From assembly GCA_037126765.1 (NCBI GenBank), contig JBBCBC010000009.1, forward strand, positions 28,542,870 through 28,606,869: 64,000 nt of DNA. The letters run 5' to 3'. Made by a program: the position numbers and the translations under genes. Positions 11,407-23,639 of this stretch are shown in pieces; the stretch's first letter is position 1, and each line of letters begins with the position of its first letter. The stretch comes from Stenogyne calaminthoides (taxonomy: Eukaryota > Streptophyta > Magnoliopsida > Lamiales > Lamiaceae). The notes under the pieces are model-generated. The model was not told the origin of the DNA, made no database searches, and worked only from the letters and a program-made list of their open reading frames with translations.

Positions 11407-13812
11407 TCAGTTTTTAGGTACCCATTTGGTGTAGGGTCCTACCAGGTTAGTTGTACCTTTTGGAACCCAGATCTGCCTAACAACTCTAATTACTTTAGAG
11501 TGGCTTATTTGTCTTCCATAAACATCTACATAAACATTCACCACCCTAGGTGCCTTGGCAGTATCCTGTGTATGAGTTCCAGCCTTAGCATGATCATGAG
11601 CCTTAGAGTTCTTCTTGAGTTCAGGCTTTTTGTTCAAGTGCTTTGGCTTTGGTGCAGCTGGTCTCTGTCTCTGCTGACTTGGGTTCAGGAAACCTTTACC
11701 CTTAGGCAAGTGGGGTTTAGGTTACCTGTACTGAAATTGGGGTCTTTCAGTAATCTGAGGACTTGGTCTTTTCAGTTGAGAATATCTCTGCTGAGTGTTT
11801 CTCTTCTGAAAATTCCTCTAATGGTTCAGTGCAGATCTCTTCAGGTTGGTATTCTTAGCTTGAGGCTTCGAGGTACTGGCCTGAAAATTTCCTACTGAGT
11901 GTTCAGGTTTTCTAGCCTTTTTCTGAGGTTTGGGCTTTCTTCCCTGAACCTTCAGTTTTTCTGAAACCATAGGTTCTTTACCCTTGTCTAAAACCTTGGG
12001 CTATTCTTCAGTGAGAAGATTTGATGCCACTGGTTTAACAAAGACATTCTTGGTGCTACTAGAAGCAGCATTCAGAAGACCTTGTGAGGTTCCCCCTGGA
12101 TTATATCCCAATCCAGCCTTTATAATTGCAGGTCTTTGATAACTCTGAATTTCATCTATCACTTTAGATGCAGAATTCAATAGAGCTAACTTTTTCTGCG
12201 CACTATCCTCACATTTCATTAGAGTTTCATGCTTCTCAAAGAGGTCATTGAACTCAGTTCTGATAATCTGAATCTCCACAGTGGATTTCTCTATTTTTTC
12301 ATTCAGGATTTCTATCACCTTCTCTTTTTCTGAGAGTTGTACTTTCAGAACATCTAGTTCATCAGTAGTTCCCATCAATTGAGAAGTGATCTCAGCATTA
12401 TTAGAGTCTTTCCACTTCAGATTCTCAGCAGTCAGTTCCTTGTTCTGTTCTTGAGTTTCAGTGAGCAATTCTTGTAACACAGAGTAGTCCTTCAAAAGAT
12501 TCTCAAAAGAATCCATCAGGTCAAAGTTACTGGTTACAGTTGAACTTGAGAACTCATGTGCTTGTGTAGGAGCAACAACAGAGATAGAAGAATTTACCTC
12601 CTCCACAGCCATAAGACAGACATCATCACTGTCACTATCTGAGAAAATCTCATCTGAGGAACTGGAACCTTCTTCAGAATGTTCTTCTTCCTCAGCAATC
12701 ATAGCTTTCTTGTTGGAGATCTTCTTGTCTCTCTTGGCTTGTCTTTCCTTTCTTTCTTTAGCACTAAGCTCAGGACAGTCATATTGAAAGTGACCTTTCT
12801 TTTGACAGTTATAGCATATGTTGACATCATCATCCTGATCACTTTCCTCCTTTGTCTTGGAGTCCTTCTTTTTGGATGAGGATCCTTCAGCTTTGTGGTC
12901 CTTCCTTTTCTCAGTGTATCTGTCCTCAGCTTCTGAGTTTCTCTTGTACCTATGATTCCTGTAATATTTCTTATATTTCTCATATCTGCTATTGAGTCTT
13001 TCAAACCTCCTTGTCATCAGTACTAGCTTATCCTCCTGCTCATCCTGATTTTTGGCAAGTGAGTTCTCAGACTCTCTAGACTTACAGGATTTCTCTTTGG
13101 CTTTGAAAGCCACATTCTTGCTAGATGAAGAATCATCTTTGCTGTCAGATTTCTTAGTTTTCTTGTCAATCACAAACTCATAAGCTTTCAGTTCAGAGAA
13201 AACTTGTTGGTATGGCATGGAATCAATATTTTTGGTGTTTTCAATCACCACAGCATGTATATCCCATTTCTTAGATAATCCTCTAAGAATTTTCAGTGTC
13301 ACTTCTCTCTGTGGGTATCTTTTCCCAAGAGCATTCAGATCATTCATAATGCTAGTGAATCTGACTTCAAGTTTGTCAATGGATTCACCATCTTCCATTT
13401 CAAAGCTATCAAACTTTTCAATAGCAACAAAAAGTTTGTTTTCCTTAATATGATATGTGCTTTGACACATAACAACAAGTGTGTCCCATATTTCTTTTGC
13501 AGTTTCACAATGAGAAATCATCCCCATAACACCATCATCAATAGTTCTATACAAAGTATCTTTAGCAATGTAGTCCAGATTGACTAACTTTCTCTCATCG
13601 GGAGTAAGTTGATCATCGGGCTTTGGAAATTCATCTCTGGGATTATTCCTCTCAGTATCAGTGATTCTGGGATTCACAACAGTAAATTTGAATGGTCCTT
13701 CAGAAACCACTCTCTACATTCTTTTATATTTTAAATACAGATGAGTCTGCATTCTCAATCTCCATAGATCGTAGCTCTCAACAGAGAACATAGGAAGTTT
13801 CTTAGAAGGCAT
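11407..13812 (-). pseudogene. gag: Sirevirus A gag
   Basis: The likely start is the ATG at 13812 (MPSKKLPMF), about 110 bp after the primer site. An in-frame TAG near 13714 separates it from the long segment 13710-12001 (569 residues). That segment contains the UBN2-type gag domain, Lys/Glu/Ser-rich linkers, a CCHC zinc knuckle (CYNCQKKGHFQYDC, about residue 300) and a coiled-coil C-terminal half. A second stop near 12001 replaces what looks like a glutamine codon (TAG for CAG). The region then continues in shifted frames to 11407, including the QIWVPKGT motif that precedes the protease in Sireviruses. Confidence 0.87.
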
Positions 13813-13922
13813 GATGACTGAGCCTTGTAAGATATCAGCAAATAAGATCTATTCAGTAGACCACCAAAGTCTTTCAGCAAATAGATTATGACTACCAAAG
13901 CAAGTAGTCAAAATGAACCACT

Positions 13923-13934
13923 GCTCTGATACCA
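13923..13934 (-). other. Primer binding site of Sirevirus A
   Basis: TGGTATCAGAGC on the minus strand, complementary to the 3' end of plant initiator methionine tRNA. It begins 6 bp after the end of the 5' LTR. Confidence 0.95.
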
Positions 13935-13940
13935 CTTATT

Positions 13941-15836
13941 TGTCCCGGTGCTAACGAGTCTCACACGTGTATGGGGGGGGAATACACGTGTTCAGTGATT
14001 TTTAAAACTTTTTCTTCACTGAGGTCAGATGGGTCAGGTTATCCTGATAATTTTGCCCTGAGAAGCATGGATTGCCCTGAGTCAAAGTCTACTGAGACAA
14101 TGATCCTAAGCTGCTTTCAGAAGCTTCAGATTAGACCACCTGATCCTGAATTTATCAGAGATCCTGAGGAGCTTGGATCAGATAATTATCTTACTGAACA
14201 CTCAGTGGAGTTAGTTCAGTTTGGTAACTATCTGTTCTAGCTACTCAAGTGTGAGGAATGGTTGGCCCTAAGTTTATACTCGTTTTAGCTTTGCTGAAAA
14301 TCTTCTTCCTTTAATAAAACAGTGATTAAGGTTGTGACCAATTTTATGCAGTTCAGTGGATTGGTTCCAACTGAATATTAGTAAAATCAGCTTTAAGTGA
14401 AAAACATGCAACAGATAAAATGCAGTACAGAAAGCAAACAACACAGCAATTATAGTGGTTCAAAGACTCAAGCTCCTACATCCACTCTCTCTGATCTTCA
14501 GAGAAATTCCTTAACCACTTCCTAAAGCTTTCAGGCTAACTCACTGTAGCTTACTCACTTTTCTACCTTGAGTTTTCTGGCTGACTCACTGCAGCTTACT
14601 AACTCAAACACACACAAGTGTTCAGACTACCACGAGTAGCTTACTAACTTCTTCTCTAGAGTTTTCTGGCTAACTCACTATAGCTTACTCACTCTTTACA
14701 ACTCTAACTCACCAACAAATCACACACAAACTACCTTAACAAAGGGTTTGGGTTTTGGGTTGGTTTCCAACTAGGGTGAGATATCCTTTACAATAAGAAC
14801 AAATGCAAAGGCTAGGATATCTCTACTAAGCTTTGGATATTTCTTATCAATCTAGGCTTAGTGAATGAGCTCTCTCCAATGTGAAACACTTGGGAAATTC
14901 TAGGGTTTTCGAGTGCTTCAATTTGCAATAATACGAATGAGCTCTTGAGTTGCTTGAAATTTCCTGTAACCTCTCAATGTAGAAGGTCACTAGTATTTAT
15001 AGGCAACCATCACCAAGGTTATTCTTAAAAAAACTATCCGTTGGAGGAGATAGTATCAAGGGTTTCCTCTTCTGGTGTTTGATGAACGGCTATATTTAGG
15101 GTTTGAACACTCCCTTGCATGTTTTTGGAAATATGCAGCCATGTAGCCAATCACCAATTTTTGCAGTTTGGAACTTAGCACTACTGACATAATTCAGGGT
15201 CCTGTCGCTTTCAGTGTCAGTAAAGTACAGTGTTGTCTTCCTCTGATTGGTTCCTGTCTTCAGTGAATGTAGACAAACAAAACGGCTCTTTTGGGTTAAT
15301 TTCTCTGAATGAGACATCCTTAAACAACACCTAGAGTTAGTTCCTTTTGTCTGCACTTGAATGTTTTGGGCAATATCTACTTTTCTGAACTTGTATGTTT
15401 TCCTCAGTTTTGTATAAATTCAAATAGATATTTCTTCAGTGCCTCTGAACATTCAGGTCTTTCTGAGTCTTCAGTAACTTAGTATCTTCTGAACATTTAC
15501 TCAGTTTCTTCTGAATCATTCTGGTTTATCTGAGTCCTTCAATATCTTCAGGAACTTACTGAGTCTTTCCGTTCTTCTGTCTCTTCTGAATCTTCAGTTC
15601 TACTGATTCTTCAGTTCTACTGATTCTTCAATTACTCAGTATCTCCTGAGTCTTCAGTTCTTCAGTATCTTCAAAATCTAACATGATCTATATCTGCTGA
15701 CTATACATGGTGCAGATAACTTCCTGAACAATCTATACTGAAACCTGACTCAGTCTATCAAGATTATCCTGAACATGTCATACTCAGGGGTTTTAGGATC
15801 TAATCAAAATTTCTTTATTAAATTCATCTCCCAACA
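13941..15836 (-). repeat. 5' LTR of Sirevirus A (1896 bp)
   Basis: On the minus strand it runs TGTTGGGAG to CGGGACA. It aligns with 1-1819. The U3 end (15380-15680) is unusually dense in TCAG/CTGA words. It has a TATA box at 14994-15001. Confidence 0.93.
14994..15001 (-). promoter_or_regulatory. TATA box of Sirevirus A 5' LTR
   Basis: TATAAATA on the minus strand, kept at the equivalent place (976-983) in the other LTR. Confidence 0.6.
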
Positions 15837-16856
15837 AATCCAATTTAACATTTAATCAACCAACTATAATCCGTAAAAGGGAATTACTTATTGTGTGACC
15901 CATAGGTCCTCATATATCGAGCGATTAGTCAAACTAACGGTCTTAATTGAACCCTAGATAATAAATCAGACATTCTCAATATATGAGGTACGTTGCGAGA
16001 AACGTGCAACTACCTGTAACTGAAACATGGGTTATTATGATTTCCTCCTTTCATTCGCGAATACTCGATTAAGTCCTGAACATGATGAAGTGTTTATTAA
16101 AATAACTTAATCATGTTATCTCCAATCACTAATTGATCATGTATGTCACACTTAGCCACAAAGTCTAAGTTGACGTGCATCGGCCGATGACTTTGATCCA
16201 ATTATGATGAGAAGATGAGTATTCTCTCTAAATCCACATTGAGGAATGAATCTTATTCTTGGCTCAACTACCACGCACATGCACTTCGTGATGAACCCAA
16301 TCCAAGCCGTATCTACCCATAGTTAGGGTGCAAGCGTTGGTCATGGTCAAAGTTCATCATCCCACACATGTCGTGCGTATTGACCTCAAGTCAAAGGAGT
16401 ATCGCATCGCTCCCACTAACCGAGACACCCGTAGACAGATATAGTGGAAATACATCAAACGGTTTCTCGGATGGGTATACCAATACCCTCTAAGGTAATT
16501 GTGCATCCATCATGAGATACCTAGTATCTCGTAGTAAGTGAGATCTTACTACACTCTCTAAGAGTATGATGCAGATCGCACACCAATCTCCATTGCATCA
16601 TCAATATCCCATTCTTGATGATCCTTGATCGGGGCTATTTGAGAATCATGCTTAAGTCATCTGAGTTCTCACAACCTCAATGACAGCAATGACTCATGGG
16701 AACACTTGCATGAATAAATGCAAACAATCAAACATAATATTCAAACAAGTGTATTGTCATACATTAATATTAAGTGAACTATAATATTAAATCAAACTGA
16801 ATATCATCGAGTATTATGTCCTTTCAATAGATTGTCTCTAGGACACTAACACTAAC
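15837..16856 (-). repeat. LTR family C, copy 1 (partial)
   Basis: A 1020-bp non-coding segment. On the minus strand it starts TGTTAGTGTTAGTGTCC at 16856. Its last 700 bp match 51127-51659. The other end is cut by the Sirevirus A 5' LTR. On its right it abuts the gag of Gypsy G2 in mid-codon, so C was inserted into G2 or recombined with it. No coding part of family C is visible and I cannot assign a lineage. Confidence 0.65.
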
Positions 16857-18660
16857 ATGGTTTACCTCGCTACCACTATTCTCGGTGGACACGTTTGAAC
16901 ACCTCGCCAGGCTGTTCTTGACCCATTTCACGGCTCTGGCACCCCAACCTGCTACCAGGCAGCGCCTAATGAACAGTCAACAAGGGGATACAGAGTCAGA
17001 TCGGTCTTATATTGAAAGGACCGATAAACTCATACTCGAAGAAGACCCCATAGGGGATGAGGCGAAATTGCTTGGGGCCATCTTTTGCCTCAGGAAGGGA
17101 ACCAAGCTGTGGCGGCGCATGATTGCCGAATATCGACTAGCTATGGCGACTTTCGGAGGAGAGCAAGCGACTTGATCCATACATCGGAACTGCTGGAATC
17201 TTGACTCTCCGATAATAAAGTCACAGATACAAAGAAAGGCTCCAAAAAAAGCTGGGGGTCACTACAAGGCACCCGGCAGCTTCAAGCCATTCGAAGAAAA
17301 CATTCTGGTGAAACTGATGGAGACATTAGGCATGACACCTGGACATGTCTATACCCAGATTAGAGGGCGGGAGCTGCTCCTCCCACCTCGCCCTATCAAG
17401 AATAAGGGCAAATGAAACCCCAACAAGTTCTGTCGTTTCCATGAATAGGTAGGCCACTATACAAGCGAGTGCAAAGACCTACTTCCCCAACTTTGGAGGT
17501 TGTACGAAGATGGACTATTAGATGAATTTGTTAAGTGACCCCAAAGAAATCAGGAACATGCTCAGAGAGGTCGCCAACAAGAAAATCATCCCAGACAGGC
17601 AGAATACGCCCAAGGGGATGCCGACCCGAGAGCAGGGCAGGAGGAATGACCAATACCACCCATGCCCGAGGGTGCGGGAGGTCGCGTCATACACACCCTT
17701 TCCCCACTCGGGGCGGTTGGGGGACTGTCAACTTCCTCATCCAAATGACTAATGAAGGTCGAAGTGAGGGAGATAGAAAATGCCAGAAAGATGGTCCTAC
17801 CAGTTTTCACGGTGGGATCGAGTTTGGCGAAAAGGATAAAGTTGGAATAGTATACCCAAACGTTGACCCCCTGGTGATTAAGGTTAATATCATGGGAATT
17901 ACCGTATGCCGATTGTTGGTAGATGGGGGAGCTTTATGAAACATCCTCTTCAAGAAGACCTTAGATCAGGTAGGGGATTATGATGCATACATTACCCCCT
18001 GCGATCACGTCGTGAAAGGCTACGGGGATGCAATTGTGAAGCCGTCTTTCATGATCCGTCTGGCTGTTGAGCTGGTTTCTATTTTAGATGATAAGGTTAG
18101 GGCCACTAGACTATTAGATTTTCTAGTTGTCGACCTCCCAAGTTCCTATAATGGCTTTCTTGGGAGGCCTTTTGAACATGAGTTCGAGGCTGCGTCCTCA
18201 ACATTCTACTTTTGTGTAAAATTCCCCACCCAGAGTGGGTTGGTCGGCACCATTAAGGGCGACCAGGTTGATGCAAGGGGTTGTTTGGTTTATTCTCTGT
18301 CTCGTTTCAATTCTGCACACGTATCTGGCAAGTAAATATTTGTAATAGATAGTGAAACTCAGTGTAAAGAATTAAATAATGAAAAGGCAAACAAGAAAAG
18401 AAGCCATAACGACCTCGACCCAAGAATGGGGCCGGAACCTGAAGAGTTTCTAATCGAAGCCGAGATCGACGATCCCCGTCAAGACAGCTCAAGGGCCACC
18501 CCGGGGGAAGAACTCAAGAAAGTCAAAGTAGATCCAGCTCGGCCAGATCTAGAAGTCATCATAGGCTCCAAGATACCGGACGACCTGAAGGGAGAAGTCA
18601 TCGACTTTCTCAAAAAGAACTTGGACGTCTTCGCATGGTCACACAAAGACATGCTAGGGA
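16857..18660 (+). pseudogene. Gypsy G2, left part: gag, protease, start of RT
   Basis: Broken plus-strand frames collinear with element G (22000-23760). Gag remnant is at 16885-17175. The knuckle (CRFHE..GHYTSEC, near 17430) is interrupted by stops. The retropepsin region is 17817-18335, with active site LLVDGGA and a GRPFEHEFEA segment. The RT N-terminus is 18426-18660 (VIIGSKIPDDLKGEVI...). The frame ends in AGGGA, the target site of Copia X, and resumes at 44090. The 5' LTR and gag N-terminus are missing from the window. Confidence 0.82.
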
Positions 18661-20372
18661 TGTTGGGAAATTAGGGGTGCCCGGATCTATTCGAGGTGAA
18701 TTTAAATACATATTTAAATTAATCAATTAATTACTAACATGAATTAATCTTAAATCAATTCAACATAATAATTAATAAGCAAATAAACAATATGCGTACA
18801 CATGATCCACGTAAATCCTAAGCATGCGGAATCTAGGAATTATGTAAATACTAATCTCTCGTAAAACAACCGTTGAGACGATGGGTCAACCCAAAATGCC
18901 TTCTCAAATATGTCCCACGTCCACGAACGTAATCCGGTGGGAGGATTATCAACGAACGATTTTAATCTAAAGGAGAAAATAAAATATTTGGCCACCACCT
19001 TTGTGGATTTCTAATTTTTCCAACACATGGAATTGCACTTGGGGATGAAAAATTCATCCCCTATTTATAATACAAGGATTGGACAAAAATTTAGGTCATA
19101 TGGGCATTGGGAAATTTCCTTGCTTCTTCCTCAAGATACAATCTGGAATATATTCAATATATTCTATTTTCCAAAATATCTCCCAACAAAATTTCCTCCT
19201 CCTTTCTTGTTCAATATTTTCGAAAATATCACATGAAAATAGGAAGAAATAAGATCTTTATAAGATCTTTTTACTTTCTTGAATTTATGGGATAAACTTG
19301 TATCTCAAGAATACTTATTCCATAAGATCTTTCCAAGAAAATCAAGAAAATATCTTTTTCTCTTTCCTACCCAAATTTTCGAAAAATATTGTGGAAAAAT
19401 AAGCCAAAATATTTTCTTCTCCTTTTCATTAATTGGACTTTAGTTTGGGCTATTTGAGGGGCCTTTAGGAGAATTAAGATTGGACCTCCAATGGGCTATG
19501 AAGCTTTAATATTTAGCCAAAATATTATTCAAGCCCATTAATATTAATTTACTCCACGATAAAATTAATATTGAACAATCCATCTTAACCCACATTACAA
19601 CTTCACAATAATATGGCTCCTGGTCATTATTTCCCGTGTTTAAGATTATCTTAGTCCATTAATTAATTAAGCCACTGAACAGACTTTATATTAATTAACA
19701 TCTTTGTCCTTGGAGTAAAGACAGCTCAACATTATTATTCATACCGGAAATAAATTTCCACTTGCAAGATTTGGTATGATAAAGATTCTGAGCCCACCAA
19801 GGGGACAAATCAAGCAAGCCATACTTGCACGCGATTCTCCGTATTAAATCTTAGCAATCGTCATGTAATTAATAATATTGCCCAAGATACAAGGTATCGA
19901 ATCGTATTGATTCTCTTCCCATCATAAGTCAAAGCAATAGTTATTAATTTCACACGATCCTATTTAAGGAGCGGAGATTAAGAAATAACGCACCACTGAG
20001 GTCTAATTCTTGTATTTTCAGTACCGAAGAATTTATCCTCCTGTAGGTCCTTTTCAGTGCATCAGTATTCACTAGTGTAATCCCTTGGTCAAGACAAGCC
20101 TATCTGAGCCTTACACTTCAACCTTTGATGATGGGTTGTGAATTTGTACTTAGTCACGAGGAACTGTTAATTTGATCTTCTGTGATCTGGTATCACCGAA
20201 TTAACTACAACGTAACACGTATTGACTTTATCAAACAGGTATGCAGTAAATATATATAACATTCATTCGTATTTAATGCAATATGTGATAAATAATTTAT
20301 TTCAGTAAAATAAATAAGAAATTCAGTTTGGTTATACAAAGTAAAAGCATACTTTTCAGTATAACCCCAACA
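18661..20372 (-). repeat. 3' LTR of Copia X (1712 bp)
   Basis: Plus strand TGTTGGGAAATTAGGGG to ATAACCCCAACA. It is collinear with the 5' LTR at 40765-44089. On the minus strand a TATTATAAATAGGGG motif near 19065-19080 is the probable TATA box, shared with 41155-41170. Confidence 0.92.
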
Positions 20373-20491
20373 ATCTCCCACTTATACTCAAAGTCTGCTT
20401 TTAAGTATACTACATCATGTCTCGTGTTCTATGTGACATCTAATGTCACCCTACACGAACCTAATAATATTTCTCCCACTTATACTCAAAG
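20373..20491 (-). other. Polypurine tract of Copia X and an exact second copy
   Basis: On the minus strand the purine run AAGTGGGAGAT abuts the LTR start at 20372. The 20-bp block containing it (20374-20393) is repeated exactly at 20472-20491, 98 bp away and upstream in the element's direction. The second copy is at the end of the RNase H frame. Confidence 0.75.
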
Positions 20492-20980
20492 AAGATTGGC
20501 AATGCTCTTAACACCCATTCCTTCCTCATGTCTCTCGAATGTACTCTGAGGCAGACCCTTTGTGAATGGATCTGCTAGGTTGTCTTCAGACGCAATCTTT
20601 GCCACCTCTATGTCTCCTCTCTTAACGATTTCTCGTATAAGATGATATTTTCTTTCTATGTATTTGCTGGCCTTGTGGGCTCTCGGTTCCCTAGAATTTG
20701 CAACTGCTCCGGCGTTATCACAGTAAACCGTGATCGTGCTGGGCAAATCCAGAACGACGTCCAGGTCCACCAGGAAGTTCTTGAGCCAAACCGCTTCTTT
20801 CAGCTTCCATGGTAGAATCGGCGATGCATTTCTGCTTAACGCTTCTCCAAGTTATGGCTCCTCCCCCCATGCAAAACACACTACCCGATGTTAACTTTCT
20901 GGAGTCTATGTCTGATTGGAAATCTGAGTCCGTAAACTGATGGGGATTAGACTGTCCGATTGATAAACCAACATTTTGTC
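20486..20980 (-). pseudogene. pol: Copia X RNase H, C-terminal part
   Basis: Segment 20770-20486 carries the Copia RNase H end: YCDNAGAVANSREPRAHKASK, KYHLIREIV and DNLADPFTKGLP. The part from 20980 to 20770 continues the RT/RNase H junction (DKMLVYQSD, near 20970) in other frames. The missing upstream half lies at 32221 and beyond because Gypsy G inserted here. Confidence 0.88.
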
Positions 20981-20985
20981 CCGTG

Positions 20986-21576
20986 TGTTGTACGGGGAAA
21001 TAACCCGACCTAAGGAAGGCTTGGGATTGGGTAATCTCATATGTAGCTTGTTATCCGACTTCATCCAGCTGGAGCAAGACGGGAGGCAACTTTGGAGTTT
21101 CGGGAGGTCGCCAGCGGCCTGATGTAGCAAAGAAGTTGCGGAGCGACATGAAAGAGTCGGAAGTCGCGGTCATGGAGGTCGCGACTTCGGTTAGAGATAA
21201 ATATGGACAAGATTCGGGCAGTTATGGTGAGGCAGAATTCTCGGGATGTAACCAGGGAAAGCATATCTGTGAGCGCGACTTGCGGAGCAAGGAAGGAAGC
21301 CCTGATCGGCCAACGAGAGAAAGCCCACGAAGACTGTAGCCCTAGATTTATGTCTATAAATATAACTTGTAATGCACATTGTAAAGGATCGAAACTTTTA
21401 GTATCATAGGCAGAAATAATACAGAAAATATCCTGGCTTGGTGCCCCCAGACGTAGTCTATTCCAAAGACTAACTGGGTAATCAAATCGTATGTCTTTCG
21501 CTACTTTTGCCATTATATTGATCGGATCTCTTAACAATTAACTGTTTGTTCGCCGGTAATCAAACCGGGTGCAACA
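20986..21576 (+). repeat. 5' LTR of Gypsy G (591 bp)
   Basis: TGTTGTACGGGG to CCGGGTGCAACA. Nearly identical to 31636-32220. TATA box (TATAAATA) at 21355-21362. Confidence 0.93.
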
Positions 21577-21759
21577 TCCTGTCCTCTTCAGATACTTCAG
21601 AGTGTTCTTAACCGCAGTCCAATGCTCTTTCCCAGGGTTACATTGATATCTTGCCACCATTCCTACGGCGAAGCAGATATCCTGTCTCGTGCACAGCATC
21701 GCGTATATGAGGCTTCCCACAGCCGAAGCATAAGGGATGCCCTTCATGTCATCTATTTC
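21577..21759 (-). repeat. Copied flank of Copia X inside Gypsy G
   Basis: 183 bp of Copia RT/RNase H sequence (FAVGMVARYQCNPGKEHW on the minus strand). It is almost identical to 32221-32403, the DNA that flanks the other LTR of G. The match ends abruptly at ATCTATTTC, after which Gypsy gag sequence begins. The expected 5' leader and primer site of G are absent here. Confidence 0.9.
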
Positions 21760-22700
21760 TAGCCGTCCCGGACTCCCCACTCAGAACTTTGGTCACCCTG
21801 GCGGCTACTCAAAGGAAGATCAATGTCGCAACCTTGGATCGCTATAGTGGGAACACCGACCCAAGGGTCCATGTAGCGAAGAACAATTCGTACATGGCTT
21901 CTATGGGCGCCACTGATGCAACCAAATGTCGGTTGTTCTCTCTGACCCTGAGCGACCAGGCTCACCAATGGTTCACCTCTCTGCGCCCTGCTTGGGTTGA
22001 CCTTTCGAGCGAACCGGCTTCGCCTATTCTTAACGACTTCTTCGCCTGGCGCCCAGGCCGCGACCAAGCGGCGCTTGATGAACACCCATGAGGGGGGATC
22101 TTGAATCGTCGGTCTTACATTGAGAGGATCGACAAAAGCCGATTTTGGAAGGAGATCCCATGGGGATGAAGCATAATTGATGGGGGGTTGTCTCCTATCA
22201 AGAAGGGACAAACTCTGGCAGATGATGGCCGACATGCCGACTAGCTACGCCGACTTTCGGAGGCGAGCTAGCGACCTGATACATACGGCAGAGCTCTTGG
22301 AATCCTAACTCTCTGAGACCAAGGAGGTCGCGGAGCCCAAGAAAAGTTCCAAAAAGTCTTCCTCGCAGTACAAGCCACCCGGAAGCTTCAAGCCTTTTGA
22401 GGAAAGCATTCCGGTGAAATTGATGGATGCTCTGGGCATGACCCACGGAAACATTTTCACCCAGATTTGGGAGCGGGAACTGCTTCTCCCGCCCCGCCCT
22501 GTGAAGAACAAGGGCAGACAGAACCCCAACAAGTACTGCCATTTTCACGAGAAAATTGGGCACTATACCAGTGAGTGCAAAGATCTGCTGCCTCAGTTCA
22601 GGAGACTGTATGAAGACGGCCTGCTTGACGAGTTCATCAAGCGACCTCAGAAGAACGGTGACCAGGCTCCGAGAGGCCGCCAACAAGAATAACGTCCCCG
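21760..22700 (+). pseudogene. gag: Gypsy G gag
   Basis: Segment 21789-22091 carries the retrotransposon gag core (LDRYSGNTDPRVH, AHQWFTSLRPA). After a frameshift and stops (22090-22410), segment 22414-22692 has the zinc-binding CHFHEKIGHYTSEC motif followed by LYEDGLLDEFI. A short internal deletion or scrambling near 22010 disrupts the core. Confidence 0.83.
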
Positions 22701-22749
22701 CAGGAACGACAACCAGGGAGCGAGGCAGGGAGGACGACCCATTCCACCC

Positions 22750-23465
22750 ATGCCAAAAAATGCGGGGGATCGCATGATACACACTCACTCCCCCCTCGGG
22801 ACTGTCGGGGGTTTAGCCTCCAGCTCCTTCTCCAAGCGAAAGCTGAAAGCCGAGATAAGGGAGATAGAGAACGCCCGGAAGATGGTGTTACCCATCCTCG
22901 CCCTAGGGGAAGAATCCACCGCTATCAAGTTTGGGGAAAAGGATAAGGCTGGGGTGGTCTACCCCAATGTCGACCCTTTGGTGATCGGGCCAACATCATG
23001 GGGACTACGGTGTGCCGACTTCTGGTCGACGGGGGGGATTTCTGCAACATACTTTTCAAAAAGACCCTCGATCAGCTCGGGGATTACGATGCCTATGTCA
23101 CCCCATGCGACCACCTCGTGAAAGGATTTGGCGACGCTACTGTGAGGCCCGCTGGGATGATCTGATTGGTCGTTGAGTTGGTCTCTACGCTGAATAGTGA
23201 GGTTAGGGCAACTAGGTTGTTAGATTTTCTAGTAGTCGACCTCCCCAGCACCTATAATGGTTTCCTGGGGAGGCCTTTTGAACATGAATTTGAGGTTGCG
23301 ACCTCTACTTTCTATTTTTGTGTAAAGTTTCCCACCAAGAGTGGGGTGGTCGGCATCGTTAAGGGCGACCAAGTTGATGCGAGAGGTTGTTTGATTTACT
23401 CTTCGTCTCTTTTCAATTACAAGACTAGTACCTGTCGAACAAGCACTTGTAATAGATACCAATAA
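22750..23465 (+). pseudogene. Gypsy G aspartic protease region
   Basis: Two open segments, 22750-23121 and 23166-23465. The first encodes FGEKDKAGVVYPNVDPLVI. The catalytic motif (LLVDGG, near 23020-23040) falls in a shifted frame. The second has TRLLDFLVVDLPSTYNGFLGRP. The DGG triad replaces the usual D[TS]G in this lineage; G2 has the same form. A CG-rich run near 23030 contains the frameshift. Confidence 0.75.
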
Positions 23466-23639
23466 AAGCAGAATGAAGAATTAAGTGAGATAAGGATAAG
23501 CAGAAAAAAGAACCTCTGTTGACCTCGACCCAAGAATAGAAGTACTAAGCGATGAATTCTCGATCGAGGGCGAAATCGATGATCCCGACGACAAGATGGC
23601 CCCGAGGCCATCCGGGAAGAGCTAGAGAAAGTCAAGGTC

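Larger units (their letters stand above)
1..15836 (-). mobile_element. Sirevirus-type Ty1/Copia retrotransposon A (3' LTR truncated by window edge)
   Basis: Long Copia element read on the minus strand: 5' LTR (13941-15836), initiator-Met tRNA primer site, gag with zinc knuckle, protease, integrase, RT/RNase H, an env-like region after pol, polypurine tract and 3' LTR (1-1819, cut by the window). The order protease-integrase-RT defines Copia. The long gag, the extra region after RNase H and a polypurine tract preceded by CATCAAAAATG are typical of the Sirevirus (SIRE/Maximus) lineage. A solo LTR of another family is inserted at 4938-6585. Several frameshifts, in-frame stops and a mutated RT active site show that it is not autonomous as assembled. 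The right flank 15837-15841 (AATCC) should be one target-site copy; the other lies outside the window. Confidence 0.9.

Noticed and set aside
11500..11898. Plus-strand open frame inside the Sirevirus
   Set aside because: It lies opposite the gag C-terminus, is Leu/Ser-rich as expected of a reverse-strand shadow, and lacks homology.
1..15836. Endogenous pararetrovirus or true retrovirus
   Set aside because: Protease-integrase-RT order, initiator-Met primer site and LTRs identify a Copia (Sirevirus) element. No movement-protein or pararetroviral coat motif was seen.
21061..21537. Minus-strand open frame within the Gypsy G LTR (also 31711-31980)
   Set aside because: It lies wholly in an LTR and is present in both copies with changes that do not preserve protein sequence. 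No domain was recognised.
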